Source: Roridomyces roridus (Eukaryota > Basidiomycota > Agaricomycetes > Agaricales > Mycenaceae). From it: DNA of 64,000 bases. Shown here piece by piece: positions 11,073-23,299 of this stretch. Below the pieces are notes generated by a model. The model was not told the DNA's origin. It saw only the letters and a program-made list of their open reading frames with translations, and made no database searches. Position 1 is the first letter of the stretch, and the number at the start of each line of letters is the position of its first letter. The stretch lies in contig JARKIF010000016.1 in the NCBI GenBank assembly GCA_029378245.1, positions 1,240,001-1,304,000 of the forward strand, given 5' to 3'. The position numbers and the translations under genes are program-made.

Positions 11073-14000
11073 TCATACCGCACGCGCACCGTCCCACGAA
11101 ATCTCGCTCGCGCGTCGGTTTGGGTCATGTCCATACACATCTAGCTCACCCTGCTGGTAGCCATGTGCTTGATACTGATGCTCCTCCCGCTCCAGATCCT
11201 CATGCCCACCAAACGACCCCTCTGGCGCAGTCGCGTAGCTGGCATAACTCGCCTGGCTCGCCGACCGAATAGAGTGCCCCCCACCATGCCCCACCGATCC
11301 CGGTGGTTGGTACGCTGACGGCGCAGGCCGCACCGAATGCATCTCAAATTGTTGCTGCATCGGTGGCGGTGACAAGGTCGCAGGCGATCTGGGCATGCTA
11401 TCGGACGTCGGTGTCTGCACCGGCCCAGGTCGACCAGCCCGCACACTCGCTCTTGTCGTCGCGATACTTGACCTGCGACTTGGCGGTGTGCTGGTAATGT
11501 CGCCGTTCGGTAGTCGGTACTTTGGTGACGGCAGAGGAGATGGTGGTGGGATTTCGGATGCAGAGTAATATGACGGATGAGGACTGGCCGGGCCGCGATT
11601 TATTGGTGGCGCATACAAGTATTGTGATTGTTGCTCCTCGTTCGGAGGGGTGTTGTCCGTGTAGGGGCGAAGGTGGTTGTTGTTGTCCGTGTAAGGGCGG
11701 GTAGTCATGGGTATGTCGACAACGGTGGTGCCAGGACTCGTCGTATTGGCCGGTTCATACTGAGACAGCTCCGACAACGAGCGCGTGTGCTGGTCAAAGA
11801 ACATTGGCGCCGTTTCCGGCTCCCCAGCGGTCACAACCCCGTGACGTTGCTTCCCATTACGGTGGTGGATCCCGAGCTGGTCCTTGAGATCGCCCTTGAC
11901 CCACATCTCACGAACAATGTCTTTGTCGTAAGGCTGATACACCGTCGCGTAGTACTTGACGATGAACCGCGGTGCTGTGGACGAGATCAGACATGGACGA
12001 AAAGAATAAGAAAAGAGACGCACTGAGGCAGATGAACGTCGTGACCAGCACCGTAGCCCAGAACTGCAGTCCTCCATACAGCACAATAAACTCGTCGATA
12101 AAGTTGTAGCTGAAGAAGAACGAGTAGACGACAATCCAGAGCATCATCACAATCGACGATCCAAAGACTGTGATCCAGGTGAGCACCGTCCAGCTGTGAA
12201 AATAACTCAGTAAAGCCGTGAAAAGTCGTGGTCAGACGACGTACTAGTTCGTACTCATCCCGACATACGTGTTGGCAGCCCAGATGGCGGCAACAGCGAC
12301 GGTCGTCCCAAAGTCCACGAGCGAGTCGATACCCTTGCCGTTCCATGAAATGGCAAGTCCCGTCGTCCAGATAAGGTAAGGGATGAAGTAGATGACAACA
12401 GACTGGTACAGCCCGTCGAGCATGTACAACCAGAACTTGGTCGACGTGTACTCGAGTCCACGAATACCCCGAATGTACAGCTGTGGGTAGGCCAACGCGG
12501 CTCGCGCATTGATATCCTGGTCAAAGGCTGCCGGAAAATGAGTTTCAAGAATGTCAAAGTAAAAAGACGTGCGTACCGCCGAGGACGATGACAGGAAGCG
12601 ATGTAAAGGCGAGATTGCACAAGAGGATGAAGGTGTAGTGGTACAGGTACGTCGCGTCAAAGCTGTTAAAGGGCATGAACCAGAACATCCCAAATGTCCA
12701 AATGACATTCTATATCCAGCCGTGTCAGTCATCATCGTGGTACAGGAATACGGCATCACGGACCTTGTAGAAAAAGTTGGCATGCATGTCGGCGACACGC
12801 TGGTACGACCACCGCCCGTGCACGAGCAACAGTTTCGTCAAGAACCGGAATTGTCCAAAGGCATAGTCGGCGGACATGGCAGCTTGCGAGCCCTCAAGCC
12901 CAACGAGCCCGCATCCGATATTGGCCTCTTGAATCATCGCGACGTCGTTAGCACCATCTCCGATCGACAAGGTCATGGCCTTCCGGCCCTCCTTGACCTA
13001 TTACCGAGCTCAGTCTTTCGTAAAAATACACCGGGGAGAGCAGACTCACGAGCTTGACGGTCAACGCCTTCTGCGCAGGCGACACCCGACAACAAACAAC
13101 CGTCTCGCACTGCGTCCCAAGATTCAAGAACATCTCCTTCAATTCCGGATCCAGCGCATGTGTCAAGGTGTCACCGTCAATAACGACAGCAAACGCTCGT
13201 TGGGCGCCGGGAACAAAGCCGCGTTTGCGCGGATCCCAGGAAGGCGGACCAAGCACCGAGGCGATCTTGTTCAGCCCCGCCTCGATCTGCGCACGCGCCT
13301 GTTGCTGCGAGTCGGCCGAAAGAATCATCAAATCCATATCCTGCTTGAGGAGGTTGCAGCTATATCCGATCTCGATGGCAGTTTGAAGCTTGTCGCCTGG
13401 TGCAAGGTCAGCAAAGTCCTTGGAGAGTAGATACAAAACGCACCAGTCAAAATCCACAGTTTTATCCCCGCACGATGGAGCATCTCGATAGCCTCGGGTA
13501 CCCCCTCCTGCAGCTTGTCCTCCAGCGCAGTGGCCCCAAGGATCTCAAAATCCTTCTCAATCAACTCGCAAGCCGCCTCGATAGCTTCATCCCGCCCATC
13601 AACCCGATTCGTCGCCTCGTCATACACCCTGCCCCACTCCGCATACTCCTCCTGCGAAAGCACCTTCCACGCAACACAAAGCGTCCGCAAGCCGCTGTTC
13701 GCAAACGCCTCCATATCCTTCCTCGTCGCCTCCTTGAGCCCAGGATCATGGTCCGCCTTCAACCGCGCATAAATCACACTATCCGCACCCTTGCAATACA
13801 TCACAAGCCTCCCATCCGACGCCCGATAAATCGTACTCATGCGTTTCCTCGTCGAATTGAATTCCAAAACACGAAGAAGCGTCCACCGCTCCACCTCACC
13901 CAGCACCTCGATCTCAATCATCTCCCGCCCCTTGTTCACAAACGCGAACCCAACGTCCCGCGCTGCAGCCACCAACGCCGCCTCGTCCGGACTCTCCGCC

Positions 14001-16449
14001 TTGTATTCAATCTGAATCTGCCCAGCCGGGCCCTTGGCCTCCTCCTGCCCCTTGCGATCCGCCAGCACGCTATGACACAAAGCCAGCGCGCGGAAGAACG
14101 CAATGAGGTGGGGCCGCTCCTCGTTCTGTCGATCCGCCAGTGCAGTAGCCAGCCCAGGGGAAACAAGCGTCAGCTTCTCCGGTTGCAGGTAGCGACTCGA
14201 CCAGCCGCGCTCCATGGTGTTGATCATGAGCTGCTTCAGCCCAGCGAGCTTGGCAGCAAGTTCATCCGGGTCCATCGTGTCCGCATGCCCCGCCCGAGTA
14301 GCTGCACCACGCTGCGCTTCCGTTATACCCTCGCCGTACGCGGTCCCGTTGACGGAGCACTTTTGGAACTCCATGACGTTCTGCGTGAGCGTGCCCGTCT
14401 TGTCGGAGAAGACGTATCTGGAGAATACATTTAGCTTATAATCCTCAGAAAAAAAGGAGAAAACGCACTCGATCTGCCCCAGGTCGTCACTGATATTCCA
14501 CGTCTTGGGCACACATGGCGTATCGTAACCCTGGAAGTACATCTCCACGTCCTGCGAGATAAAGTAGGCCTGGATGGTCTTGACAATTTCGATCGAAATG
14601 TAAAGCGAAATCGGGACGATGTTCTGGAAAGCCACGATAGCCGACCTGAGGCAATGTCAGCGGGGTATAAAGCTGAAAGACGGGGGAACGTACGCAAATG
14701 TAACGATGCCATTAACCACGGCGATACTCGTCGGATCCGCGCCCTGCTCAAAGAACTTGGCGCTCGTGTCTGTCCTCGTATCAAACACCCCGCTGAGCAC
14801 GCCGACGACCATACACATGACGATCATGAGGATAAAGTTGACCGCGACGTTAAAGTTGGTCTCGCGCTCAATCTGCATATCGAGTCAGAACCCTTGTCGC
14901 ATAAAAAACTAAGGATACGCACCTTGCTCCGCTTACTGGGCGTATCACCTCCGTTGAGAACAATCTTGGTATCCGCGCCCGTAAAAACGACCAGCCCAAT
15001 GACCCAATTCGTGTTGCGCAGCGTGCATCCACGCAGCAGCAGCTCGTTGATGCTCACCGGCTCCACACGCTCCTCCCAGTTACCATTAGCGCCGTTGCCG
15101 CCACCAGGGGCAACGTTGTCGACCCCTCGCGCATGGACGGAGCTGAAATTGGAGTTGACGGCCGAGTAGTCGCGGTAGCGCAGGACGCCGTGGTAGATGT
15201 AGAGGTTCTGGCTCGGCGGGTCCGAATCAAGAACGAAACGCGCGCGCTGGACTTCTTCCTCGGCTGAGGACATTCCACGCGTTGCGCTCAGTGCTTTTCG
15301 GAGCTAAAAGGGGCTGGATGAGCACACCAGCAGCAGTTCGGACGGAAACTCGCCTTCAAGTTCGTCTCCCCGTCCAGGTTCTTGGTCTCCAAATAGCAGT
15401 TACCGTCGGGGTCCGAAGTGGCGAGAACGACAATGTCAGCAGGAACTTGGTCATTGTCCTTGAGCATGACGACGTCGCCGACTTCGAGCTTCTTCCAGAG
15501 GGTGCGTTCCCATGTCGCGGCACCGGCATGTAGGTTGGGGTCGATGACGGGTGGTGGGGGATATGAATGGCCGCTTCGCATACTTGCGTTGTCGCTGACA
15601 CCAACATTGAGCGTGCTCTGGCTCGAGCCACCGTAGACCAGATCAGAGGCTTCCTTGGCGCGGAGCTTCTTGACACCACGACTGACAGTACCGGGTCGCT
15701 TGAGACCAAAAAGTTTCTCGAAGAAGTCACGGGGGTCCTGCGGCTGATTGGGGTTGCGTATTGAGAGGCGGGTGGTGGGGGAGTTGTTGACCTCCTCGTC
15801 AAGGCGGCCACGACGGTAATCTTCGATGCCGTCCTTGATTGCGGTAACGGTCAGAATGAAGGCGAGGGGCAAGACGGCGGCGGCGCCCGAGGTAGCACCA
15901 AAGACAGGGAATACTGAGGAAAGGGATTAGCATAGACTCGTTGATACAGAGCACAAGCACGCACGTTGGAGAACGACGGCGACGAGGAAGAACATGTTAG
16001 CAACTCTCCGGAATTGCTCGTACAGATTCCGCGGGATGAAGGTAAGAATAGTGTATTCTGTACATTGCAATGAGCACAGTCCGAGTATTGCAGCAAGACT
16101 CACTCGTCGTCCGGACTTTATTCCGAGGGTATATGACCAAGGGGTCGCCCTTGCTGTCGACCTCCCCGCGCGGGAGCGGTGTATTGACATACACGTTGCG
16201 CCTCCTCCCATCTGGCTTGGGCCTGCCTGGACCGTCCTCTGCATCCCCCTTGCGGTCCTTGTATTTCTCGCCCCGAGAACGAAAGAACCTCCGTCTACGT
16301 CTGGTCTGCCGGTCGTCGGCCTTGATACTCTCTGTAATGGCGCTGTGGGCCGTACGGATGGTGCGCAGGCGAAGTTCGGGGTCGATGGTGTCGTCCTCGC
16401 CATCCGAGAGCTCCTCGGGCAGCGGGTGGCGTCGCTTCAAGAACGACAT
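11073..16449 (-). CDS. P4-ATPase phospholipid flippase (Dnf-like)
   Basis: A type IV P-type ATPase moving aminophospholipids or related lipids from the outer to the cytosolic leaflet (family knowledge). The basic, acidic-patched N-terminus begins [20 protein letters not shown]. The first membrane region is [20 protein letters not shown]. Further motifs are the actuator DGETNLK, the phosphorylation site DKTGTLTQN near 14390-14415, the KGADSVI nucleotide site, the hinge [16 protein letters not shown] near 12925-12970, and C-terminal membrane segments. A disordered Pro/Ser-rich tail ends ISWDGARAV. About a dozen introns give roughly 1,500 residues. The [11 protein letters not shown]-terminus and the [20 protein letters not shown] motif fit the Dnf1/DnfA side of the family better than Drs2. 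It appears intact. Confidence 0.92.
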
Positions 16450-17089
16450 AAAGTAATGGAAAGCGAGAAATGGGTGTATGTGTCACGTGCAGAGAACGGC
16501 ACTTGCTTCCTCCTGTTGACCGCCAAGCGGCCAAGTACGCCGAGTAACCACCGACTGCGCAATTCTGTTCTACGAAGAATATTTGCGAGTATTTTATTCA
16601 TCCGTGCCGTCTTGGACGTCACCGACGCTTACTCGACGCGCCGACAATCAGCGCATCAAAGAGATTCAGATTGGCAGTGGCAACATCCACGACTGCCGCG
16701 TTCTTGACCGCAGTTGACTGTTTTGAATCAGCGCCGTACTGCTGGACACTGCTACCTCCTCCAAGTTCAATCAAACAGCAACCCTCATCACACTATTTCG
16801 GAGGAATTCTGCCCGGTGTGCCCGTCTGCGTTTTTTACAGACAGCGGATGGCCCAGCGGACAATCCCCGCGCGAAGATTGTCTCCCGTCATCTCTTCGCA
16901 TTTTCATTCGCCGTGTACTCGTGGCCGCGGCATCTCGAAACCGTCTAGAGTCAGCGAGTACTAGTCAACGGCGCCACAAATCCACTCTTAGTCTACACCG
17001 GCATCTTACACCTCCCAATGGGATACGAAACCTACAACCGATTCTCCTGGTCATTTGGCAGAAGGAGGATAGATACTGCCACGTAGCAT
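16450..17089. other. Intergenic, 5' of flippase and 3' of P450
   Basis: This is the upstream region of the flippase (start 16449) and the 3' side of the P450 (stop 17090). No ORF with family resemblance, repeat or RNA gene was recognised. Confidence 0.5.
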
Positions 17090-19179
17090 CTACACCCGAC
17101 TCGCCAAATCACACCAAAAATCCCTCTGCACCGATGCCCACTGGCTCGTCACAAAATACGGTACATCATTCCTCCCCTTCCCGTCCACATCCCTCCCCAG
17201 TCGATACCGATGCGGTCCCGCCGGCGAACGCGGTGTAAACCCAATCCGATACCGCCCCAATAAAACCGGAACGACAACTGACACCTCCATCAGACCTATT
17301 CCCGCAATTAGCTGTATGTACATCGCCAGCATTATGGACTTACCGATATTCTTCCCAATACACACCCTCGGCCCCGTGCCAAACGCCAACAACTTGCGCT
17401 CCATTTCAAGCAAATGCGTTTCGTCCACCTCCAACCACCGTTCAGGCCGAAACTCGCCTGCATCGGAACCGAATGCTTCGATTTGCCTGTGCACGACGAA
17501 CGGGCTCATTGAGACTTGCGTGCCTTCCGCAAGGTAGTGATTCCCGCTCAGAAGCAAACCGCCTACGCCTACGGTGCGGGGGAGAGGCCACGGAATCTGA
17601 ATCAATCAATTACTTCCTTGTTCTGGAAAAGCAGCCGAGACGCACCGGCGGATGCAGGCGCAGGGTTTCCTTAAGGCAAGCCTGGAGAATATTCAAAGCC
17701 TTGTAAAAGACGCCAATCGTTGTGCACAGACCTGAAAATACACCAACTTGCACGCATCCTCGTAGCTCAACGGGAACACAACAAGCGCACTTTCAATCTC
17801 CGCCTGGACTTTGTCGTATATCCTACCGTTGCCGACGATATATCGAATCATCGCGCGCATGGTCTTTTGTGGACTTGAGAGAATTAAATCTTGGATGGTA
17901 GATGAGACTCACGATGGCGGTGGTATCTATCCCCAGGTCATTCAATTTTCGAACAGAAACCAGAATAAGATATCACCTGAACCAGCGCCGAGAGTTCATC
18001 CCCTGCCAAGAGTCAAGTTGCGGACGAGTTCCTCAAAAAAAGACGAGACGTACACAGCAGCTCTGACCTGATCCCGACTAAATACAGAGCCGTCCGCGTT
18101 CTTGGCTTGCATAAACATTTCCCTGAATGAATCAGAGTTAAACCGGTCGCTGCAGCGGTCTGCCTCGTACATCATGTCTGCCCCTTGGCTCTCGAACCGA
18201 TTTTCCATGGAGCTGAAGACGAAGCCAGGGAGCGTGGCAGGATTCGTGCGGTCAACAAACCTAGTATTCCAGAGTTCATTTCAGATTATACAAGTTGAAC
18301 CCAGATTTACTTACCTTCGAGACGCCCACCGGACAAACGGGAGCAGAAACGGCTGCGTGCCCACTGAGAACTTGTTCAACCCTCTGAGTTACGAGTTGAA
18401 ATAAACACGCACGGAAGCAACTCATCTCGAGTATCCTCTCCACAAGAGGAACCCACCCGCGCCTATCCTCCCCAGCACAAAGACCAAACGATTTTCCCAA
18501 CTAGAGCCCCTCAGTCTCAACGAAAACGAGAAGACGGGAACTGACCACCATCCTCCCAACAGCATCCATCGCAAAGAACTGAATCGCCTCCCCGAGATCC
18601 AACGTAGCTTTACCTTCCATGGCAGCAATCCTGCGATCCAGAAGCGCTAGGAACTCTCCGCACGCAGCTTGGACACTTCCCTCAAACTCGGATTGCATCT
18701 TGGTAAGTGAGTACGCAGCAGACTCGGCGCGGCGCATCTCGGCGTGCGATTTATTGTCGAGGGTTGAGAGGAGGTTAGGGCCGTCGAGGTCGCGTAGAGC
18801 GTCATAGAATTCAGTTTTCTTCAGGGGATGCTTGAACCTCGGAAGATTCAAGTGGCTTTTCGGAGCCTGGAGGACTGACACACCGATATATCTGGCTGAT
18901 TGCCTGGGGACTAGAAAGAGAGCAGAGTAAGGCTTCATGACCGTATTTCTTGTGGAACTCCAGTAATTTCCAACCCTATACAATCCGTTCCATGAAGACT
19001 AACACATTTGGGTCGGAATCTGAAATACTCACCATGTCCCGCTTAACCGCCCGTGTCGACTTCCACGACCACAAGCCTGTCCGGGAGCCCAGTGGTCCAG
19101 GAATGCATGCAAGTGGGTGAAAGAGCAGGTTGTATGAAGCGAAGGAGCAGAGAGCCAAGGCAAGGAGATAGAGGAGCAT
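17090..19179 (-). CDS. Cytochrome P450, possibly inactivated by an in-frame TGA
   Basis: A haem mono-oxygenase with an N-terminal membrane anchor (MLLYLLALALCSFASYNLLF). Motifs are the I-helix LGAGSDTTAI, the K-helix KETLRLHPP, the FRPERW segment and the haem loop FGTGPRVCIGKNIG (Cys ligand). The layout resembles the pisatin-demethylase-like P450s. The gene is very intron-rich. The I-helix is split over a 26-nt exon (17977-18002), a 14-nt microexon (17913-17926, DTTAI) and the next exon. With the only donor and acceptor that keep the I-helix frame, the 26-nt exon carries TGA at 17998-17996, two codons before LGAG. Either the gene is a recent pseudogene, or the base or splice model is wrong. 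The rest looks intact. Confidence 0.8.
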
Positions 19180-19529
19180 TTTGGGTCTCCAAGAAGGGGA
19201 CGATGGAGTTTAATAGGTAGTCGGTGGTTCCCTCCCTCCGGGGATTCATTACCGACCTTGCTGCGGTGTCAGACAGCCTACCGTCCCAATGATTTGCATC
19301 TCATGATTCTCATCGAATCGGTGCACTGGGTTTCCTTTCTTTGCGCGCTGGTTCCGTTTGAGACGGGGTACAATAGGTTGGCTCCGAGATGCGTTAACAG
19401 CAAATCGTGAATGGACAGCTTGGGGTCACATCCGGGGACGATGGACGTTGAGTTTGAGAGCAAACCAAAGCCGAACCGGCAAGGCCAAACAAAGTCAAAA
19501 CAAACCGACGCGTCTCTTCCTCTTCCACA
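19180..19529. promoter_or_regulatory. Divergent intergenic region, P450 and F-box gene
   Basis: These 350 bp separate the P450 start (19179, minus) from an F-box gene start (19530, plus). The two genes must share promoter sequence here. I see no clear TATA box or recognisable binding site. Confidence 0.4.
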
Positions 19530-20980
19530 ATGGCGACAAAGTCCTTAACCCCTGCCGAGACTCCCGCGTCTGACGCTGCCGCTGTGTTGCGAGAACTAGA
19601 CGCGTCCTCTCCCAGTCGGAATTCCAAACTCCCAGAGCTTGAAGGCGTTCTTCAAGGTATGTTTCATCCTCGTTCTTATAGGCTTTTGAATCGACTCCAA
19701 TAGAACTCGAGAAACGAATCGACCCAGTATCCAAGCTGCCTCTCGAAATTACGACCGCGATTTTCATTCTCTGCCTCCCCAAATCGTCCTGTCCCGCACC
19801 AGCGCCTTCCAGCGCTCCCATGCTTTTGCGCAGCGTCTGCCGCTCTTGGAAGGTCATAGCCCTTTCCATACCCCAGCTATGGTCATCCATACGCCTAAAC
19901 ACGGAAATTTCAGTGAATTTTGGGTCGCTGGTAGCCCTTTGGATCGCACGCGCACAGTCGATGCCACTGTCCATCTCCCTCCACGGAGACCTCACCGCCG
20001 TGAAGCCTTCCCTCCGCGCCATCATCGACCAGCACTTCCCCACCTATGTCCAGAATTTGGAGTTGTACATCTCCAAGGGAAGGCAGCTCGACAAACTCAA
20101 GGGCCCTTTCGCTTCCTTGCGCACCCTCACTCTCGGCCAAGATGACCCTGCATCCTTCCTCGTCCATTGCAGCTGTGGCGAGGAACACGACGGTGATGGA
20201 TTTTTCGGCCGCGATGCACGCCCGTGTGTCAAATTCCTCTCCGCCGCTCCTGATCTCGTCGAGCTTGCCATGGATCGCATCTTTTTCAACGTCCCATTCA
20301 AATCGATATCCACTTCATCCCAGCTGACGACCCACTCGAGCCTCAAACGTCTGTTCCTCGGTGGATTCGGATACGACGCAAAGCGTCCTGAGCCCATCTC
20401 GCACTGCAGCGTCCAAATCCTGCAGTACCTCACCCTCCCCTCGTTGGAGCGCCTCGTCATCTTCAGCCTCTCAAGCCCGAGTGAAGTAGAACCCCTCTTC
20501 ACCTTCCTCCAGCGTTCATCCGCTTCATTGCACTCGCTTTCCATCGGCCTCGATCTTCCCTTCCCAGTAGTGCGCCTGCTTCAACTCATTCCCAACATAA
20601 AGGAACTCGATTTGAACTTCCAGTGGTCCGAGACCGCCGACGAATTCGTTCGATCCCTCATGACCGCCCTCCATTCGAATAATTCTGTGAATTTGGTTCC
20701 AAATCTTGGTCGCTTGATGATTCGTGGGCCGCAGCTTGAGCCTGAGACGTACGAGGACGTACTTGAGGTTCTTTCCCCTCGGCGCGGCCATGGTTCTTTC
20801 GATTCGTTCAAATTCATCTGGGTCCCCGGCGATCGCCGTGAGCGGTCCAATGTGAATTTGGACGAAGCTCTCATGAAGAAGGCGCCGAGCGCCCATGTGT
20901 TGGAGGCGATGCGCCAGCTTGTCGTGGATGGGCTGGAGATTCATGTTGGGTTGAAGGATCGCAATGTTGTGGATGTTTGA
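19530..20980 (+). CDS. F-box/LRR-like protein, third paralog
   Basis: Exons 19530-19656 and 19704-20980 give 1404 nt and 467 residues; the junction codon is GAA. The F-box-like part is KLPLEITTAIFILCLPK followed by VCRSWKVIALSIPQLWSSI. Leucine-rich repeats follow to the C-terminus, which ends MRQLVVDGLEIHVGLKDRNV. The architecture matches the duplicated F-box pair (SRSWRKIALSTPALW, C-terminal AAGIHVHVGPEG) but at much lower identity, so it is an older paralog. It is a useful guide for the missing 5' exon junction in that pair. It is presumed to be an SCF substrate receptor. Confidence 0.88.
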
Positions 20981-21324
20981 AAGTTGTGAGTTATTCAATT
21001 GTGGGTTCAGATGATATTCTGAATCACCTTTGTAGGTTTTCAAATCCATCTCATAGGTTATGAACGACTCGAGCTTACTTGAAGCTTTTCTTGAACGCTG
21101 AAGGTCTCGTTTTTGTAGAGGAATACTGCCAGATGTCATACGCACCGAGATTGTAAATGTAATCAGACACCAGAAGAGAATGAAGTATTATAAGGAATGG
21201 CGAGCGGGCTACACGATTATGCTAATGAGACAGAAGAAGGATACACAGAGATTTCTAATGTACAGATTAGGATTAGGGACAGAATATATATATGATAACC
21301 AGGGCGAAAAGGGAATGTGTGGCC
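20981..21324. other. Intergenic, between convergent 3' ends
   Basis: This is the 3' untranslated space between the F-box gene (plus) and the zinc-finger-like gene (minus). It is AT-richer than its surroundings; no gene, repeat or terminator motif was recognised. Confidence 0.4.
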
Positions 21325-22572
21325 TCAATCGTCGGCGATATTGTTGGCCCTCAGATACTCGGCGTACTCCCTGACGAACCGACTCGTCCTAGCAAACCTC
21401 GTCAGTTCAGAAGTTGGGGGGAAAAAGCACAACACTCACATTTGCTGACTGATCTTCGACCTCATCTTTGGGTCCATCTCAGTCTCCAACTCCCGCAGCT
21501 GCGCCAGGTGATCCTCGCTCTTCTTGTACGCCTCCAAATACAACTTCCTCGTCGCGCTCGCCTTTTTACACCCCGCCTTGCGATTCAAATGCCGCACCAA
21601 TGCGTCCGTCCTCGCCAGAAGAGCAGGACAGCCCGAGCACGGGACGCGCATCGACGGCGTGTGCACGGAAACATGGCGCGTCATGTCAGCGCAATTGCGT
21701 GTAATCGCAATGCAGCCGTTGATGTTGCACTGCAGCCCGTTGCCGTGCGGGGTGCAGCCCTGGTCGAGAAGGAACCAGTAGCGCTCGGAGATGACGTCTG
21801 CGTATGGGGGAGGAGGGCCAGTGCGCGGCGGAGGCGGGGGCATCAGAGCGGGTGCAGGAGTTGGAGTGGGCGGTGGGCTGGGCCGAGCACGCTTTGGAGA
21901 GGGGCCTGAGTGGCGCGTCGCTTTGCGCTTGGGGTTGGGCAGGCAGGGGCCAGCGTGTGGGATGAATACACGGGATGGAGGAGTGGAGATTACGGTTAAT
22001 TTGGCCATGGGGCGTGTGGGCAACGGGCGAATGGGGCGGTTGACCGGCGTGACAGGACGGTAGTCAAAGTCAGAGTCGGAATCGTCGTCCTCATCTTCCT
22101 CCGCGTCCGAGTCGCCAAACAACGAGGGTGACGAAGACGAGGAATCGTCAAAGGAGACCGAAACGGGTGAGAAGTGTGGAAGGGAAAACATGTCGATGTC
22201 GTCCTCGAATGGGTCGCCCAGGACACTGTCGTCCACGAACGGATGCTCCGGGACGGGAATGTCCGGAATCAAAACCGAGGGATCAATGCATCCCTCCTCG
22301 ATTCTCTTGCAAGCCGGCTGTCGCCAGGCCGGCGCGCGCCACCCCGACGTCTCGAAGCTGAGACCCATTCCAAATGGGGTGGTGGGAATGGGCAGGATGG
22401 CAAGGTAGGGAGTGACTGAATCGCAGTTCATCAGGTGCGTCGAAGGTATGGTATAGGTGCCGGGGAACTGGAAGTCGAATGAAGGAGTGGAAGGCGCAGC
22501 GCAGCTGCGGAGAACAGCCAGAATCTGTTCATCAATAGAAGACGTGAGGTGGTTGTCGTAAATCGTAGACAT
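21325..22572 (-). CDS. Pro-rich zinc-finger-like nuclear protein
   Basis: Exons 22572-21440 and 21388-21325 give 1197 nt and 398 residues. The N-terminal half is disordered and ends in an acidic run (DSDAEEDEDDDSDSDFD). A basic segment (NPKRKATRHSG, SPKRARP) follows, then a proline run, then a C-terminal Cys/His module: CNINGC...MTRHVSVH, and VPCSGCPALLARTDALVRHL. The last exon ends LRANNIADD. The Cys/His module reads as two degenerate C2H2 fingers. The gene at 46958-47964 has the same layout. It is a putative DNA-binding protein; the function is inferred from motifs only. Confidence 0.8.
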
Positions 22573-22779
22573 GGTAGAAGGATCGTGAAGCAGACACTGT
22601 CGCAGACAGAGATGGACCGGAGCGGGGGAGTGGCGAGCATTACTGGGGTATTCTGGGTTTTAAGTACACTTTCCCGACAATGGAGATTACCCGAGCAAAG
22701 CGCAAAGGCGCTTGGTTGATACACCGGAATTGGAAACTCCGTCGAACTCGTGGCGAGTTTGCAAAGAAAACAGTGGCGT

Positions 22780-22985
22780 GGAAGAGTCAAAGACTTCAAA
22801 GAGATTGTCGACAAAGGCGATTGATGTATCGTGAAGATCTTGGAGAAGAGGAAATCAGCCGCTTGGCTTTGACCTGAAGACGAAAAAAGACTCGAGTCAG
22901 TGTTTGTGCCGAGATGAGCGTTGAGAACAAGAACGGTTGCGGCGGATCAATTTTTGACCCATCACCATGATTCGAACGTCCGTGC
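22780..22985 (+). pseudogene. Relic of the F-box gene upstream region
   Basis: This matches the sequence before the F-box gene at 27719, including TCAAAGAGATTG, CTCGAGTCAGTGTTTG, GAGATGAGCGTTGAGAACAA, GGCGGATCAATTTTTGACCC and an ATGATTCG at the old start position. No F-box coding sequence follows. It lies just beyond the 3' side of SDR copy C. The remainder of 22573-23299 shows no gene. Confidence 0.6.
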
Positions 22986-23299
22986 GCCAAAGGGATTTCA
23001 TCGTGCAACTGACCTCCGAGAGCCAGGTTTAAAATGATCCAGCGGAACTCTTCTCCAACTCTGAGATCCAAGCGCAAGAGAGAGAGGTCTATTTATTTGT
23101 CACCTCAGGCCTAGGAACTTACTTAGTTCGAAAGTGGGCGACGGCGGTGCTTCATTCTTTCTTGAAAGTGGAGACAACCGTGAACAGGATCGTACCAGTT
23201 GAAGTCTGCAAATCGTCTCTTGTCATGTTATACAACCTCGGTCTTCTTTCGAATGTGCAAAATCAACGTGCTGGATTGGATTTAATACAAGAGCAGGAT

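Noticed and set aside
13400..14434. A 344-codon plus-strand ORF inside the flippase
   Set aside because: It lies opposite the P-domain and DKTGT exon of the flippase. The codon pattern (Arg/Leu/Pro-rich) is that of an antisense shadow.
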